DNA from: Planctomycetaceae bacterium
GTDB taxonomy: Bacteria > Planctomycetota > Planctomycetia > Pirellulales > Pirellulaceae
NCBI GenBank assembly: GCA_007121535.1
Contig: SKKK01000563.1
Coordinates: 1-36,484 of the forward strand
Direction of reading: 5' to 3'
Length of the DNA stretch: 36,484 nucleotides
Of the stretch, positions 24,644-33,863 are shown piece after piece; the stretch's first letter is position 1; each line of letters opens with the position of its first letter. Under the pieces are notes generated by a model. That model was not told the origin of the DNA, did not search any database, and was given only the letters and a program-made list of their open reading frames with translations. The position numbers and the translations under genes are program-made.

Positions 24644-25732
24644 ATGTTTTTGGGGTTCGGAGAGATTATGGCCCGATTTGCCACCCAAGGCTTCCGCCGC
24701 TGGCGCCAGACGGTGCCGGGGACCGTCGAAGTCAGTTGGGGGGGCGGCGAGGCGAATGTGTGCGCTTCACTGGCCATGTTCGGCCAGCCGGTGCGCTATC
24801 TGACCGCGCTGCCCAAACACCCGATTTCCGAGAGCCTGGTGGCGACGCTGCGGGGATTGGGGATCGATACCGAATCCATCCTGTGGCGCAAGTCCGGACG
24901 GCTGGGGCTGTATTTTGTCGAATCCGGAGCGAATCAACGAGGTTCGACCGTCGTCTACGATCGCGGCGATTCGGCCATCAGTCTGGCCGAACCGGCCGAG
25001 TACGACTGGGATCGAGCGTTGCAGGATGTCCATTGGGTACACGTGACCGGCATCACGCCCTCGATCAGCCAACAGGCATGCCAGGCCAATCTGGAACTGG
25101 TCCGCCGAGCCAAACAGGCCGGCGCTGCGGTCTCGTGCGACTTGAACTTTCGCAAGAAGCTGTGGAACTGGCGGCCCGGAACGGATAAACGCGAACTGGC
25201 TCGGGAATGCATGTCGCAAGTCCTGCAATACGTGGATCTGGTGATCGGCAACGAGGAAGACGCGGCCGACGTACTGGGCATCCACGCATCCGGGACGGAT
25301 GTTGAAAAAGGCCGCATCAATGCGGCGGCTTACGAACAAGTGGCCCGCGAAATCATCACGCGGTTTCCTCACGTTTCCCGCGTCGCGATCACCTTGCGAG
25401 AAAGCATCTCGGCCAACCACAACAATTGGGGCGCCATGCTGTTCGACGCCGCCCAAGATCGATCGTTCTTCGCTCCCCTGGACGAAAACGGCGACTACCG
25501 GCCGTACCAGATCCGCCATATCGTCGATCGCGTCGGCGCCGGCGATTCGTTTGGCGCGGGACTGCTCTATGCCCTGAACTCGGAAGATTGGCAGCCACCG
25601 GACCAAGCGATCAAGTTCGCTGTGGCGGCAAGCTGCCTGAAGCATTCCATCTACGGAGATTTCAACTATACCACGGTCCAGGAGGCCGCCGCGCTGGCCG
25701 GTGGTAACGCCACCGGTCGAGTCCAGCGGTAA
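24644..25732 (+). CDS. kdgK: PfkB-family sugar kinase, 2-keto-3-deoxygluconate kinase-like
   Basis: KdgK phosphorylates 2-keto-3-deoxygluconate in the Entner-Doudoroff/uronate pathways. From ATG 24644 the product is 362 residues, slightly longer than the usual 310-340. The start MFLGFGEIMARF, substrate segment WGGGEANVCASLAMFG at about 32-47, SCDLNFRKKLWN at about 164-175, NEEDAADVLG at 203-212, and the catalytic motif VDRVGAGDSFGAGL at about 294-307 (D301 as base) are typical of the KDG/fructo-kinase branch. The exact substrate cannot be told from sequence alone. It precedes purB by 33 bases on the same strand. No aldolase or uronate gene is adjacent, so the pathway assignment is inference. 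Confidence 0.75.
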   Translation: MFLGFGEIMARFATQGFRRWRQTVPGTVEVSWGGGEANVCASLAMFGQPVRYLTALPKHPISESLVATLRGLGIDTESILWRKSGRLGLYFVESGANQRGSTVVYDRGDSAISLAEPAEYDWDRALQDVHWVHVTGITPSISQQACQANLELVRRAKQAGAAVSCDLNFRKKLWNWRPGTDKRELARECMSQVLQYVDLVIGNEEDAADVLGIHASGTDVEKGRINAAAYEQVAREIITRFPHVSRVAITLRESISANHNNWGAMLFDAAQDRSFFAPLDENGDYRPYQIRHIVDRVGAGDSFGAGLLYALNSEDWQPPDQAIKFAVAASCLKHSIYGDFNYTTVQEAAALAGGNATGRVQR

Positions 25733-25765
25733 CGCCTCTTTCAAGCCCAGCAAGACGCGAGAACC

Positions 25766-27193
25766 ATGCCCTCGGACCACTACGAAAACCCGCTGATCGC
25801 TCGCTACGCATCGAAGCAGATGAGTCAGCTTTGGAGCGATCGGAAGAAGTTCACGACCTGGCGACGGCTGTGGGTCGCGCTGGCCGAAGCGGAACAGGAA
25901 TTGGGATTGCCCATCTCCGACGACCAGATCGCGGAACTCAAAGCCCACGTCGACGACATTGATATGGAAACGGCCAACCGCTACGAACGCCAGTTCCGCC
26001 ACGATGTCATGGCGCACGTGCATACCTACGGGGATGCGTGCCCCCTGGCCGCGCCGATCATCCATCTGGGCGCGACCAGTTGCTTTGTGACCGACAACAC
26101 CGACTTGATCCTGCTCCGCCAGTCGCTCCAGTTGATCGCTCATCGCCTGGCCGCCGTGATCGATCGGCTCGCTCGCTTTGCCCAACAACATCGGGACTTG
26201 GCTTGTCTGGGATTTACCCATCTGCAGCCCGCTCAACCGACAACGATCGGCAAACGCGCCTGTTTGTGGGCCTACGACCTGGCGATGGATCTGGTCGAAG
26301 TCGAATACCGGATCGAACAGGTCAAAGCCCGCAGCATCAAGGGCACCACGGGCACGCAGGCCAGCTTTCTGGAACTGCTGGGCGGCGATCACGATAAGGT
26401 GAAACGACTGGAGCGCCGAGTTGCCGAAAAGATCGGTTTTCAAGCCACTTACGCAGTCACCGGGCAGACCTACTCGCGAAAGGTAGACTCCCAGATCGTC
26501 GACGTATTGTCCGGCGTCGCCCAATCGGCTCATAAGTTGGCGACCGACCTGCGGATTCTGGCCAGTCGCAAGGAGGTGGAAGAGCCGTTTGAGACATCGC
26601 AGATCGGATCGTCCGCCATGGCCTACAAGCGAAACCCGATGCGCAGCGAGCGGATCTGCTCGCTGGCTCGATTTGCGATCAGCCTGCAATCCAGCGCGGC
26701 CAATACTCTGGCGACTCAGTGGATGGAGCGGACACTGGACGACAGCGCCAATCGCCGCTTGGTCCTGCCCCAGGCGTTTCTGGCCGTCGATGCCGTCCTG
26801 GTGCTCTGCCAGAACATCGCTTCCGGCTTGGTCGTCTACCCGAACGTCATCGCCAGGCATTTGAACGAGGAATTGCCGTTCATGGCCAGCGAGAACCTGT
26901 TGATGGCCGCCGTGACCGCCGGAGGCGACCGTCAGGAACTGCACGAACGGATTCGGCAGCACAGCCAAGCCGCCGCCGCCGTCGTCAAAAATGAAGGTCG
27001 CCCCAACGATCTGGTCCAACGCCTGCAAGCGGACCCCGCCTTTACCCACCTGGATTTTTCTGCCACCATGGACCCGTCGCGATTTGTTGGTCGAGCGCCC
27101 CAGCAAGTCGATGAATTCATCGCAGAGATCGTTCGCCCCATTCGCCTACGCTACCCCGAGGCCGGTACCATCCAAGCGGAAGTGAATGTCTGA
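25766..27193 (+). CDS. purB: Adenylosuccinate lyase, eukaryote-like form
   Basis: PurB cleaves SAICAR and adenylosuccinate to release fumarate, acting twice in purine synthesis. The 475-residue length is near the animal enzyme (about 480) and longer than the roughly 430 of many bacterial forms. The fumarase-superfamily signature [20 protein letters not shown] lies at 281-300, with S282/S283 on the catalytic loop. H152 in [11 protein letters not shown] is the expected general acid. From memory, the stretch after the signature ([40 protein letters not shown]) is unusually close to vertebrate ADSL. One difference is MAYKRNP where most have MPYKRNP. It follows the sugar kinase by 33 bases. Confidence 0.93.
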   Translation: MPSDHYENPLIARYASKQMSQLWSDRKKFTTWRRLWVALAEAEQELGLPISDDQIAELKAHVDDIDMETANRYERQFRHDVMAHVHTYGDACPLAAPIIHLGATSCFVTDNTDLILLRQSLQLIAHRLAAVIDRLARFAQQHRDLACLGFTHLQPAQPTTIGKRACLWAYDLAMDLVEVEYRIEQVKARSIKGTTGTQASFLELLGGDHDKVKRLERRVAEKIGFQATYAVTGQTYSRKVDSQIVDVLSGVAQSAHKLATDLRILASRKEVEEPFETSQIGSSAMAYKRNPMRSERICSLARFAISLQSSAANTLATQWMERTLDDSANRRLVLPQAFLAVDAVLVLCQNIASGLVVYPNVIARHLNEELPFMASENLLMAAVTAGGDRQELHERIRQHSQAAAAVVKNEGRPNDLVQRLQADPAFTHLDFSATMDPSRFVGRAPQQVDEFIAEIVRPIRLRYPEAGTIQAEVNV

Positions 27194-27239
27194 GCGAAAT
27201 TGGGCACCCCATCCCTCGACATCGATAAGGAACCCAGCC

Positions 27240-28544
27240 ATGCCCCGAACAAACATCTTTTCCTCGTTGGTCGCGTTGTGCTTATCAGGATTCTGCATCG
27301 CAGCCGAAGACCCGGCGAATACTTCCCCCGTGGATGCGTGTACCGCTGACGCAGCATTTGCGGAAGAGGAACTTCCGGCATCGATCGACGCAAGCGTCGA
27401 CGGACTGCAGATGGCGCAGCGCGAGGTGCTGGGCGATGGTTTGTACGGTCGAGTCCACGTCTACCGCGATACCCAGTATTTCTTTTCCGTCGAGAACATG
27501 CGGCACGGTGCGGGGCAGGGCGAGAACTTCACGCTGTGGGAACGGAGTTCGGGCGAGACTCCATGGAAGAAACGGGCGTTGTTCCGCGAGCATCACCCGG
27601 GAATGGTCTCGATGCTGCCGCTGGGCGATGGAGAATTGGTATTCCTGTACGTGGATCGAAAAGACGAGCGGAACCGCGCGGTACATCTCGTTCGCGTAGC
27701 TGATCAGGTAACGCCCTTGTGGACTTTTCAAGACAACCAAGGCGTGCTGAACCCGGTGATGGATGCCTTGTCCGATGGAACATTGCACATCCTGATTCCG
27801 GATCGCACCGGACGCCTCGTCCGCCGCTTCCTCGTCGATCCTGCGACCGGCGATCAACGTCGATTGCCCGACATCGAAACGCCTCGATCGGGCGCTCGAA
27901 TCTACGACCGTCTGATCGAAAGCGACCGCCTGCTTGTACCGCTGGCCGTGGTCCACGAACTGCTGTTGATGGTCATCGACTTGAACGATCACGGCGTCAC
28001 GATGCACAGCCTCGATCGGTTCACCTCCAACAGCGGTGAACCACCGCGAAACATGTCGTTCGCTCGGATGGACGATCCGGATCTGTATTCGATGGTCTAT
28101 CTGCGGCCCGCCGAGTTTTCCGACCGCGCCGGACGGCAGGGACCACGGACGGGATTGGTCGGCGAAGTAGTGCTGAGCACCCTGGATCCCGATTCTCTCG
28201 AAACCGTGGGCAGTACCGTGATCGCCGGTTTCAGTCCCCAGCAGGCCTCGACGCACAACTTCGCAACCGCTCGGGCCGGCGCTGGAGACATCCTGCTGGC
28301 TTTCACCACCGTCGACCGCATCCACGTGCGTCATCTGACCGCCCGTTACGAAAACTATACGGGCGCCGCGCTGACCCGCTGGCGAGTCCAAGCGGACGGA
28401 ACGGCAACCCGCGTGGCCGAGTTGGAAATGAAGCCGTTCTATTCGGCCAACATGGCTCCCCTGGATACGCGAGAGGTCTTGTTTAGCTACAATGAAGCGC
28501 GTCCGGGTGCGCCCCGCGTGATCAGCCGCGTGATCGCCAAGTGA
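27240..28544 (+). CDS. Secreted protein of unknown family
   Basis: ATG 27240 is chosen as start: AAGGA lies 8 bases upstream and the protein begins with a signal peptide (MPRTNIFSSLVALCLSGFCIAA). A longer open frame starts within the end of purB without such features. The 434-residue product is mostly beta-strand, with repeating patterns such as GELVFLYVDRKDERNRAVHL, GTLHILIPDRTGRLVRRFLV and DILLAFTTVDRIHVRHLTARY. This suggests a beta-propeller (sialidase- or BNR-like), but no Asp-box is clear. It lies 148 bases before the sulfatase and could share its transcript; a role in handling sulfated polysaccharide is speculation. Confidence 0.7.
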   Translation: MPRTNIFSSLVALCLSGFCIAAEDPANTSPVDACTADAAFAEEELPASIDASVDGLQMAQREVLGDGLYGRVHVYRDTQYFFSVENMRHGAGQGENFTLWERSSGETPWKKRALFREHHPGMVSMLPLGDGELVFLYVDRKDERNRAVHLVRVADQVTPLWTFQDNQGVLNPVMDALSDGTLHILIPDRTGRLVRRFLVDPATGDQRRLPDIETPRSGARIYDRLIESDRLLVPLAVVHELLLMVIDLNDHGVTMHSLDRFTSNSGEPPRNMSFARMDDPDLYSMVYLRPAEFSDRAGRQGPRTGLVGEVVLSTLDPDSLETVGSTVIAGFSPQQASTHNFATARAGAGDILLAFTTVDRIHVRHLTARYENYTGAALTRWRVQADGTATRVAELEMKPFYSANMAPLDTREVLFSYNEARPGAPRVISRVIAK

Positions 28545-28692
28545 CCTTTCGTTGGGAATCGGCCGGAAGGGAGCCGTCATCTGCTTCGGGCATTCGCCAG
28601 CTTCTCTCACGATCCGGGCCGTGCGACAATAATCTCGTGTTGTGACATGGCCGACGGGTCGAGATTCGGTTTCAGGCAAGGAGTGATTCGAC

Positions 28693-30159
28693 ATGAAACG
28701 TACGTTTTCTCTTTTGATGTGGATCAGCAGTTTCGTATGGGTGGCGGCCGTGGGAGCTGCCGAGCGACCGAATGTTTTGTTCATCCCTGTGGATGATCTG
28801 CGAATCGAATTGGGATGCTATGGGGCGGAGCACATCCACAGTCCCCATATCGATCGATTGGCTCAAACGGGTACGGTCTTTCTGCGAGCCTACTGCCAGC
28901 AGGCCGTTTGTTCGCCGTCCCGCACCAGTCTGATGACGGGCTTGCGGCCGGATTCCACGCAGGTCTACGACTTGCAGACCCATTTCCGCACGCACGTACC
29001 CGACGTGGTGACTCTGGGCCAACACTTCCAAAAGTACGGCTATTACTGCGTCAGCATGGGCAAGGTGTATCACGGCGGCTACGACGATCCGCCGACCTGG
29101 AGCGAGCCCGCGCGTCGGCCCGAGGGCGGAGCGGGGTACGTAAGGGAGGAGAACCGGCAGATCATGGTCCAGCGGAGGGCCGAGGCCAAGCAGCGGGGGT
29201 TGACGGGGATCGCTTTGAGCCGCGCGGCCCGTGGGAACGCTACCGAGATGGCGGACGTGCCCGACAACGCGTATACCGATGGGGCGATTGCAGAGCTTGG
29301 CGTCGAAGCGCTGCGCGAATTGAAGCAACGGGATGAGCCGTTCTTCCTGGCCGTCGGTTTTTTGAAGCCGCATCTACCGTTCAACGCGCCTCGACGTTAT
29401 TGGGACCTGTACGATCCGGAGAAGATCGAACTGGCCGCCAATCCCTTTCCGCCAAAGAACGTGACTCGGTTTTCATTGACCAACTGGGGCGAGTTGCGTA
29501 ATTACGCCGACATGCCCGCCAAGGGCGACTTGACGGAAGAACAGGCTCGGCACCTGAGGCACGGGTATTATGCGTGCGTCAGCTTCCTGGATGCCAACGT
29601 GGGGAAATTGCTGGACGAATTGGATCGATTGGACTTGACCGACAATACCATCGTCGTGCTCTGGGGCGATCATGGTTGGAAATTGGGGGAACACAATTCC
29701 TGGTGCAAGCACACGAACTTCGAGAACGACACGCAGGCTCCCTTGATCATCCGCGCACCCGGTCAAAAGGCGCCGGGAAGCAAGACGCGGGCGCTGGTCG
29801 AGTTCGTCGATATCTACCCGACGCTGTGCGAACTGGCCGGACTGGATCTGCCGGACCATCTGGAGGGAACCAGCGCCGCACCGTTGTTGGACGATCCGGA
29901 CCAACCCTGGAAAGCCGTGGCGCTGAGCCAGTATCCTCGCGGTTCGGTAATGGGGTACTCGATGCGCACCGACCGATATCGTTTTACCGCATGGAAGCAT
30001 CGAAAGACGCAGCAGGTCGAGGCCCTGGAGTTGTACGATCACGACGTGGACCCGGCCGAGACGCATAATGTCGCGGGCGATGACGACAAGGCCGAGTTGG
30101 TGGAAAGTCTGCTGCAGAAGTTGGACGAAAGCTGGCAGGCGGCACATCGGAGCCGTTGA
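28693..30159 (+). CDS. Secreted S1 sulfatase, iduronate-2-sulfatase-like
   Basis: S1 sulfatases use a formylglycine to hydrolyse sulfate esters. AAGGAG lies 9 bases before ATG 28693. The signal peptide ends near AVGAA (about 20-23). The metal-binding aspartates D34-D35 stand in FIPVDDLR, and the formylglycine site is C73 in VCSPSRTSLMTG, followed by R77 (CxPSR). Later motifs are SMGKVYHGG near residue 119, FLKPHLPF near residue 223 and VLWGDHGWKLGEHNSW near residue 323, which holds further metal ligands. The length, 488 residues, is usual for iduronate-2-sulfatase-like members of planctomycetes, which degrade sulfated polysaccharides. Conversion of C73 requires a formylglycine-generating or anaerobic maturase, which is not in the window. 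Confidence 0.93.
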   Translation: MKRTFSLLMWISSFVWVAAVGAAERPNVLFIPVDDLRIELGCYGAEHIHSPHIDRLAQTGTVFLRAYCQQAVCSPSRTSLMTGLRPDSTQVYDLQTHFRTHVPDVVTLGQHFQKYGYYCVSMGKVYHGGYDDPPTWSEPARRPEGGAGYVREENRQIMVQRRAEAKQRGLTGIALSRAARGNATEMADVPDNAYTDGAIAELGVEALRELKQRDEPFFLAVGFLKPHLPFNAPRRYWDLYDPEKIELAANPFPPKNVTRFSLTNWGELRNYADMPAKGDLTEEQARHLRHGYYACVSFLDANVGKLLDELDRLDLTDNTIVVLWGDHGWKLGEHNSWCKHTNFENDTQAPLIIRAPGQKAPGSKTRALVEFVDIYPTLCELAGLDLPDHLEGTSAAPLLDDPDQPWKAVALSQYPRGSVMGYSMRTDRYRFTAWKHRKTQQVEALELYDHDVDPAETHNVAGDDDKAELVESLLQKLDESWQAAHRSR

Positions 30160-30195
30160 TGTGACTGCGGGGCTGACGCGGGTTGACGCCCGCAA

Positions 30196-30253
30196 CCGAC
30201 GTAGGTTGGGTCTCCGACCCGACCCGGTCGGAACAGAGTCCCAACCTACAAAG
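30196..30253. repeat. 58-bp palindromic element, copy 2
   Basis: The core 30201-30249 matches the inverse of 15707-15755 at 47 of 49 positions. It lies between the converging sulfatase and pyruvate carboxylase genes. Ends are GTAGGTTGGG and CCCAACCTAC. Confidence 0.9.
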
Positions 30254-30254
30254 T

Positions 30255-30273
30255 TGCGCGCACCGTGTGCGCA
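30255..30273 (-). terminator. Candidate terminator of pyruvate carboxylase
   Basis: TGCGCGCA-CCG-TGTGCGCA is an 8-bp stem with one G-T pair and a three-base loop, 17 bases past the carboxylase stop. On the minus strand it is followed by ACTTTG, a weak T-run. Confidence 0.4.
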
Positions 30274-30290
30274 TCTTCCATCCGAAGACT

Positions 30291-33200
30291 CTACGCGAAC
30301 CGCACCAGCAGGTCGCCGGTTTCGACCTGGCTGCCCGGTTTGACCAGGACCTCCTGGACCTTGCCATCGCGAGGGGCGATGATCGTGGTTTGCATTTTCA
30401 TGGCTTCCAGCATCAACAGCTTCTGTCCTTTCGCCACCTGATCGTCCGCTTGGACGTTCACCTTGACCACCATGCCAGGCATACTGGCGCCGATCTGGCG
30501 ATTGTCCTTGGGATCGGCCTTTTTCGCGCGAGCGGTGCGGCCGACCAGCGATTGATCGATGACCGTGACGTGCCGAGGTTGACCGTTCAGTTCGAAGAAG
30601 ACGGTGCGGGTACCATCGTCGTGCGGGTCGCTGGTGGTCAGGTACTTGACGATCAGCGTCTTGCCCATCTCCAGCTCGAACGCGATTTCCTCATTGGGCT
30701 CCATCCCGAAAAAGTAGACCGGCGTCGGCAGATTGCTTGTATCGGCGTACGCCTGTTGATGGCCGACGAACCCTTCGAACACGGCGGGGTACAGCAGGTG
30801 CGACAGGACTTCTCGGTGTTCCGGTTCACGTCCCAGCAGGGGTTCCAGGTTGGCTGCGGCATGCTCGAAATCAGCGGGTGGCAACTGGCTGCCCGCACGG
30901 CCGCGCAACGGCTTTTCGCCTCGCAAAATCCGATCGCGGACGCGGCGCGGGAACCCGCCCGGCGTCTGGCCCATCCGGCCGCTCAACAGATCGACAACCG
31001 ATTCCGGAAAAGCGATCTCGCGTGAGCTGTCCAGGACATCGGCGCACGTCAATTCTTTGGTGATCAGAAACAGGGCCAAATCGCCGACGGCTTTCGACGT
31101 CGGGGTGACCTTGACAATATCGCCCAGCATTTTATTCACTTCGGCGTACGTCTGGCAGACCTCTTCCCAACGATCCGCCAGGCCCAAGGCCCGCGATTGC
31201 TCGTACAGATTCGTGTACTGGCCGCCGGGCATCTCGTGGCGGTACAGATCCGAACCCGCCGCCAACGCGGGGCTTTCGAACGGCTCGTAGAATTCGCGGA
31301 CCGCCCGCCAATAGGTCGCCATCGCGTCCAACGCCGCGGCCTGCAAGCCCGGATCGCGGTCAGTAAATCGCAACGCTTCGACCAGCGTATTGAGATTCGG
31401 TTGGGATGTACCGCCCGACAGCGGAGCCATCGCAGCGTCCGCGATATCCACTCCCGCCTCGGCGGCCATCAGGATCGCGCCCGCTTGAACGCCCGCCGTG
31501 TCGTGTGTATGGAAATGGATCGGGATGCCGATCTCTTGTTTCAACGTCTTGACCAGCAATTCGGCCGCATAGGGTTTGCACAGACCGGCCATATCCTTGA
31601 TGGCCAGGATATGGGCGCCCATCTGCTCCAACTGCTTGGCCAGTTCCACGTAGTATTTCAGGTTGTACTTGGGCCGAGCCGGATCGAGGATATCGCCCGT
31701 ATAGCAGATGGCTGCTTCACAGATCGCGCCGCTCTCGATCACCTCTTCCATGGCCACCCGCATGTTGGGCATCCAATTCAGCGCGTCGAAGATCCTGAAA
31801 ACGTCGATTCCCGCCGACGCCGCTTCTCGGACAAAGGCCTTGACGATGTTGTCCGGATAGTTGGTGTAACCCACCGCGTTGGACGATCGCAGCAGCATCT
31901 GGAACAGCGTATGCGGCATGCGTTGGCGCATTTCGGTCAGCCGTTGCCAAGGACATTCGTTCAAAAACCGCATCGACGTGTCGAACGTGGCGCCGCCCCA
32001 CATCTCGATCGAAAACAATTCGGGCAACAGCCGCGAGTACGCATCGGCCACGTTCACCAGATCGAGCGTTCGCAGGCGCGTCGCCAGCAGCGACTGATGG
32101 GCGTCGCGGAACGTGGTGTCCGTCAGCAGTAGCGGCTTGTGTTGCAGGATCCACTGGCTGAACCCCTCGGCGCCCAACTCCTTCAGCTTCGTACGCATTC
32201 CCTCGGGGACGGGGACCTTGGCATCGACCTGCGGCACTGGAGCCGGGATGCGCCGCTTGCTGACCGGACGGCCCTTGACGTGAGGGTTCCCGTTGACGAT
32301 CGTCTCGGCCACGTAGGCCAGCACCTTGGTGGCGCGGTCCAATTGTTCCGGAAACGTGAACAACTCGGGCGTTTCGTCGATGAATCGCGTCGTGCACTGG
32401 CCCGCTTGGAATTGCGGGTGCATGGTCAATTTCATCAGAAACGGCAGGTTGGTTTTGACTCCCCGGACTCGGAACTCGTGCAAGCAGCGTTGCATCCGCA
32501 TGGTGGCGTCTTTGAAGCGTCGAGCCCAGGCGGTGACCTTGACCAGCAGCGAATCGTAGTAGGGAAAAACGACGGCGCCGGTGAACGCGGTGCCGGCATC
32601 CAACCGGATCCCCATCCCTGATGCGGATCGATAACTGGTGATCCGTCCGTAATCGGGACGGAATCCGTTGGCCGCGTCCTCGGTCGTGACGCGGCACTGC
32701 ACGGCATAACCGTGCGTGTAGACTTGCGACTGCGGCGGCAGATTGATCTCGGGACCGTTCAAACGGGCACCCTGAGCGATCAGGATCTGCGTCTTGACGA
32801 TATCGATCCCCGTCACCTGTTCGGTCACCGTATGCTCGACCTGGATTCTGGGATTCACCTCGATGAAATAGAACTCGTCCGTATCGGCATCCACCAGAAA
32901 CTCGACGGTCCCGATATTCTCGTAGTTGACCGTGCGACCGATCGCCAAGGCCGCTTCGCACAACGCTTCCCGCACGCGCGGATTCAGATTCGGCGCCGGT
33001 GCGATCTCGACCACCTTCTGATGCCGCCGCTGGACCGAACAATCGCGCTCGTAAAGATGCATCAGGTTCCCGTGCCGATCACCCAGCAGTTGCACCTCGA
33101 TGTGTCGAGCCCGGTTGACCAGTTTCTCGATGAATACGTCGGCACTACCAAAAGCCGTGCGTGATTCTCGCTGAGCCAGGTCGAACGCGTCGGCGAAATC

Positions 33201-33746
33201 CTCTTGGCGATTCACGGCCCGCATCCCTCGACCGCCGCCGCCATGAGCCGCCTTGATCATCACCGGGAAGCCCAACTCCGTGGCCGTTCGAATGCCGTCC
33301 TCGAGGTTCTTGATCGGCCTATTACTTCCCCCCAAGACGGGTACGCCCGCCTTGGCGGCGATTTTTCGAGCGCTGATTTTGTCTCCCAGTTGCTTGAGCG
33401 TGTCGATTCGAGGCCCCACGAAGGTGATCTCAGCATCGTGGCAAGCTTGGGCAAGTGGGGCACTCTCGGACAAGAACCCGTAGCCGGGATGAATCGCGTC
33501 GATCTGATGCTGCTTGGCCAACGCGATAATCGCTTCGATGTCCAGATACGATCGAATCGGCTCGCCCGGCTGCCCAATTTGGTAAGACTCGTCAGCTTTC
33601 ACTCGATGAAGTGCGTATCGATCCTCGTACGCATACATGGCGGCCGTCTGAATCCCTAATTCGTGGGCAGTGCGAAACACACGAATAGCAATTTCACCGC
33701 GATTTGCGACCAGTAGACGTTGAATGGGCGAGTCTAATTCGTTCAT
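30291..33746 (-). CDS. pyc: Pyruvate carboxylase, single-chain form
   Basis: The biotin enzyme carboxylates pyruvate to oxaloacetate, filling the TCA cycle. At 1151 residues from ATG 33746 it is full length. Domains in order: biotin carboxylase (LLVANRGEIAIRVFR at 11-25; ATP-grasp loop HGGGGRGMRAV; ERDCSVQRRHQKVVE), carboxyltransferase from about 540 (LTDTTFRDAHQSLLATR, catalytic metal site), the PYC/OADA-type helical domain at about 830-1000, and biotinyl domain with the biotin lysine K1117 in EAMKM. Ribosome site before 33746 is weak; ATG 33788 (MSGHPKYPPQ) is an alternative that adds 14 residues. An eight-base G run lies upstream of the start. No other biotin subunit is needed. Confidence 0.96.
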   Translation of the reverse strand: MNELDSPIQRLLVANRGEIAIRVFRTAHELGIQTAAMYAYEDRYALHRVKADESYQIGQPGEPIRSYLDIEAIIALAKQHQIDAIHPGYGFLSESAPLAQACHDAEITFVGPRIDTLKQLGDKISARKIAAKAGVPVLGGSNRPIKNLEDGIRTATELGFPVMIKAAHGGGGRGMRAVNRQEDFADAFDLAQRESRTAFGSADVFIEKLVNRARHIEVQLLGDRHGNLMHLYERDCSVQRRHQKVVEIAPAPNLNPRVREALCEAALAIGRTVNYENIGTVEFLVDADTDEFYFIEVNPRIQVEHTVTEQVTGIDIVKTQILIAQGARLNGPEINLPPQSQVYTHGYAVQCRVTTEDAANGFRPDYGRITSYRSASGMGIRLDAGTAFTGAVVFPYYDSLLVKVTAWARRFKDATMRMQRCLHEFRVRGVKTNLPFLMKLTMHPQFQAGQCTTRFIDETPELFTFPEQLDRATKVLAYVAETIVNGNPHVKGRPVSKRRIPAPVPQVDAKVPVPEGMRTKLKELGAEGFSQWILQHKPLLLTDTTFRDAHQSLLATRLRTLDLVNVADAYSRLLPELFSIEMWGGATFDTSMRFLNECPWQRLTEMRQRMPHTLFQMLLRSSNAVGYTNYPDNIVKAFVREAASAGIDVFRIFDALNWMPNMRVAMEEVIESGAICEAAICYTGDILDPARPKYNLKYYVELAKQLEQMGAHILAIKDMAGLCKPYAAELLVKTLKQEIGIPIHFHTHDTAGVQAGAILMAAEAGVDIADAAMAPLSGGTSQPNLNTLVEALRFTDRDPGLQAAALDAMATYWRAVREFYEPFESPALAAGSDLYRHEMPGGQYTNLYEQSRALGLADRWEEVCQTYAEVNKMLGDIVKVTPTSKAVGDLALFLITKELTCADVLDSSREIAFPESVVDLLSGRMGQTPGGFPRRVRDRILRGEKPLRGRAGSQLPPADFEHAAANLEPLLGREPEHREVLSHLLYPAVFEGFVGHQQAYADTSNLPTPVYFFGMEPNEEIAFELEMGKTLIVKYLTTSDPHDDGTRTVFFELNGQPRHVTVIDQSLVGRTARAKKADPKDNRQIGASMPGMVVKVNVQADDQVAKGQKLLMLEAMKMQTTIIAPRDGKVQEVLVKPGSQVETGDLLVRFA

Positions 33747-33863
33747 GCGTGGCAACTCTTGGGGGGGGTATTTGGGATGGCCAGACATCTGCGCCGATCT
33801 CTTCACGTCTGGAAAGCGTAGTGATCTGATCCCGAATAGGCAACTACCGATTGCGCGGAATCA

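Noticed and set aside
24767-27106. 779-codon open frame on the minus strand opposite the sugar kinase and purB
   Set aside because: Both plus-strand genes carry intact catalytic motifs; the antisense translation is low in hydrophobic core patterns and spans two unrelated genes.
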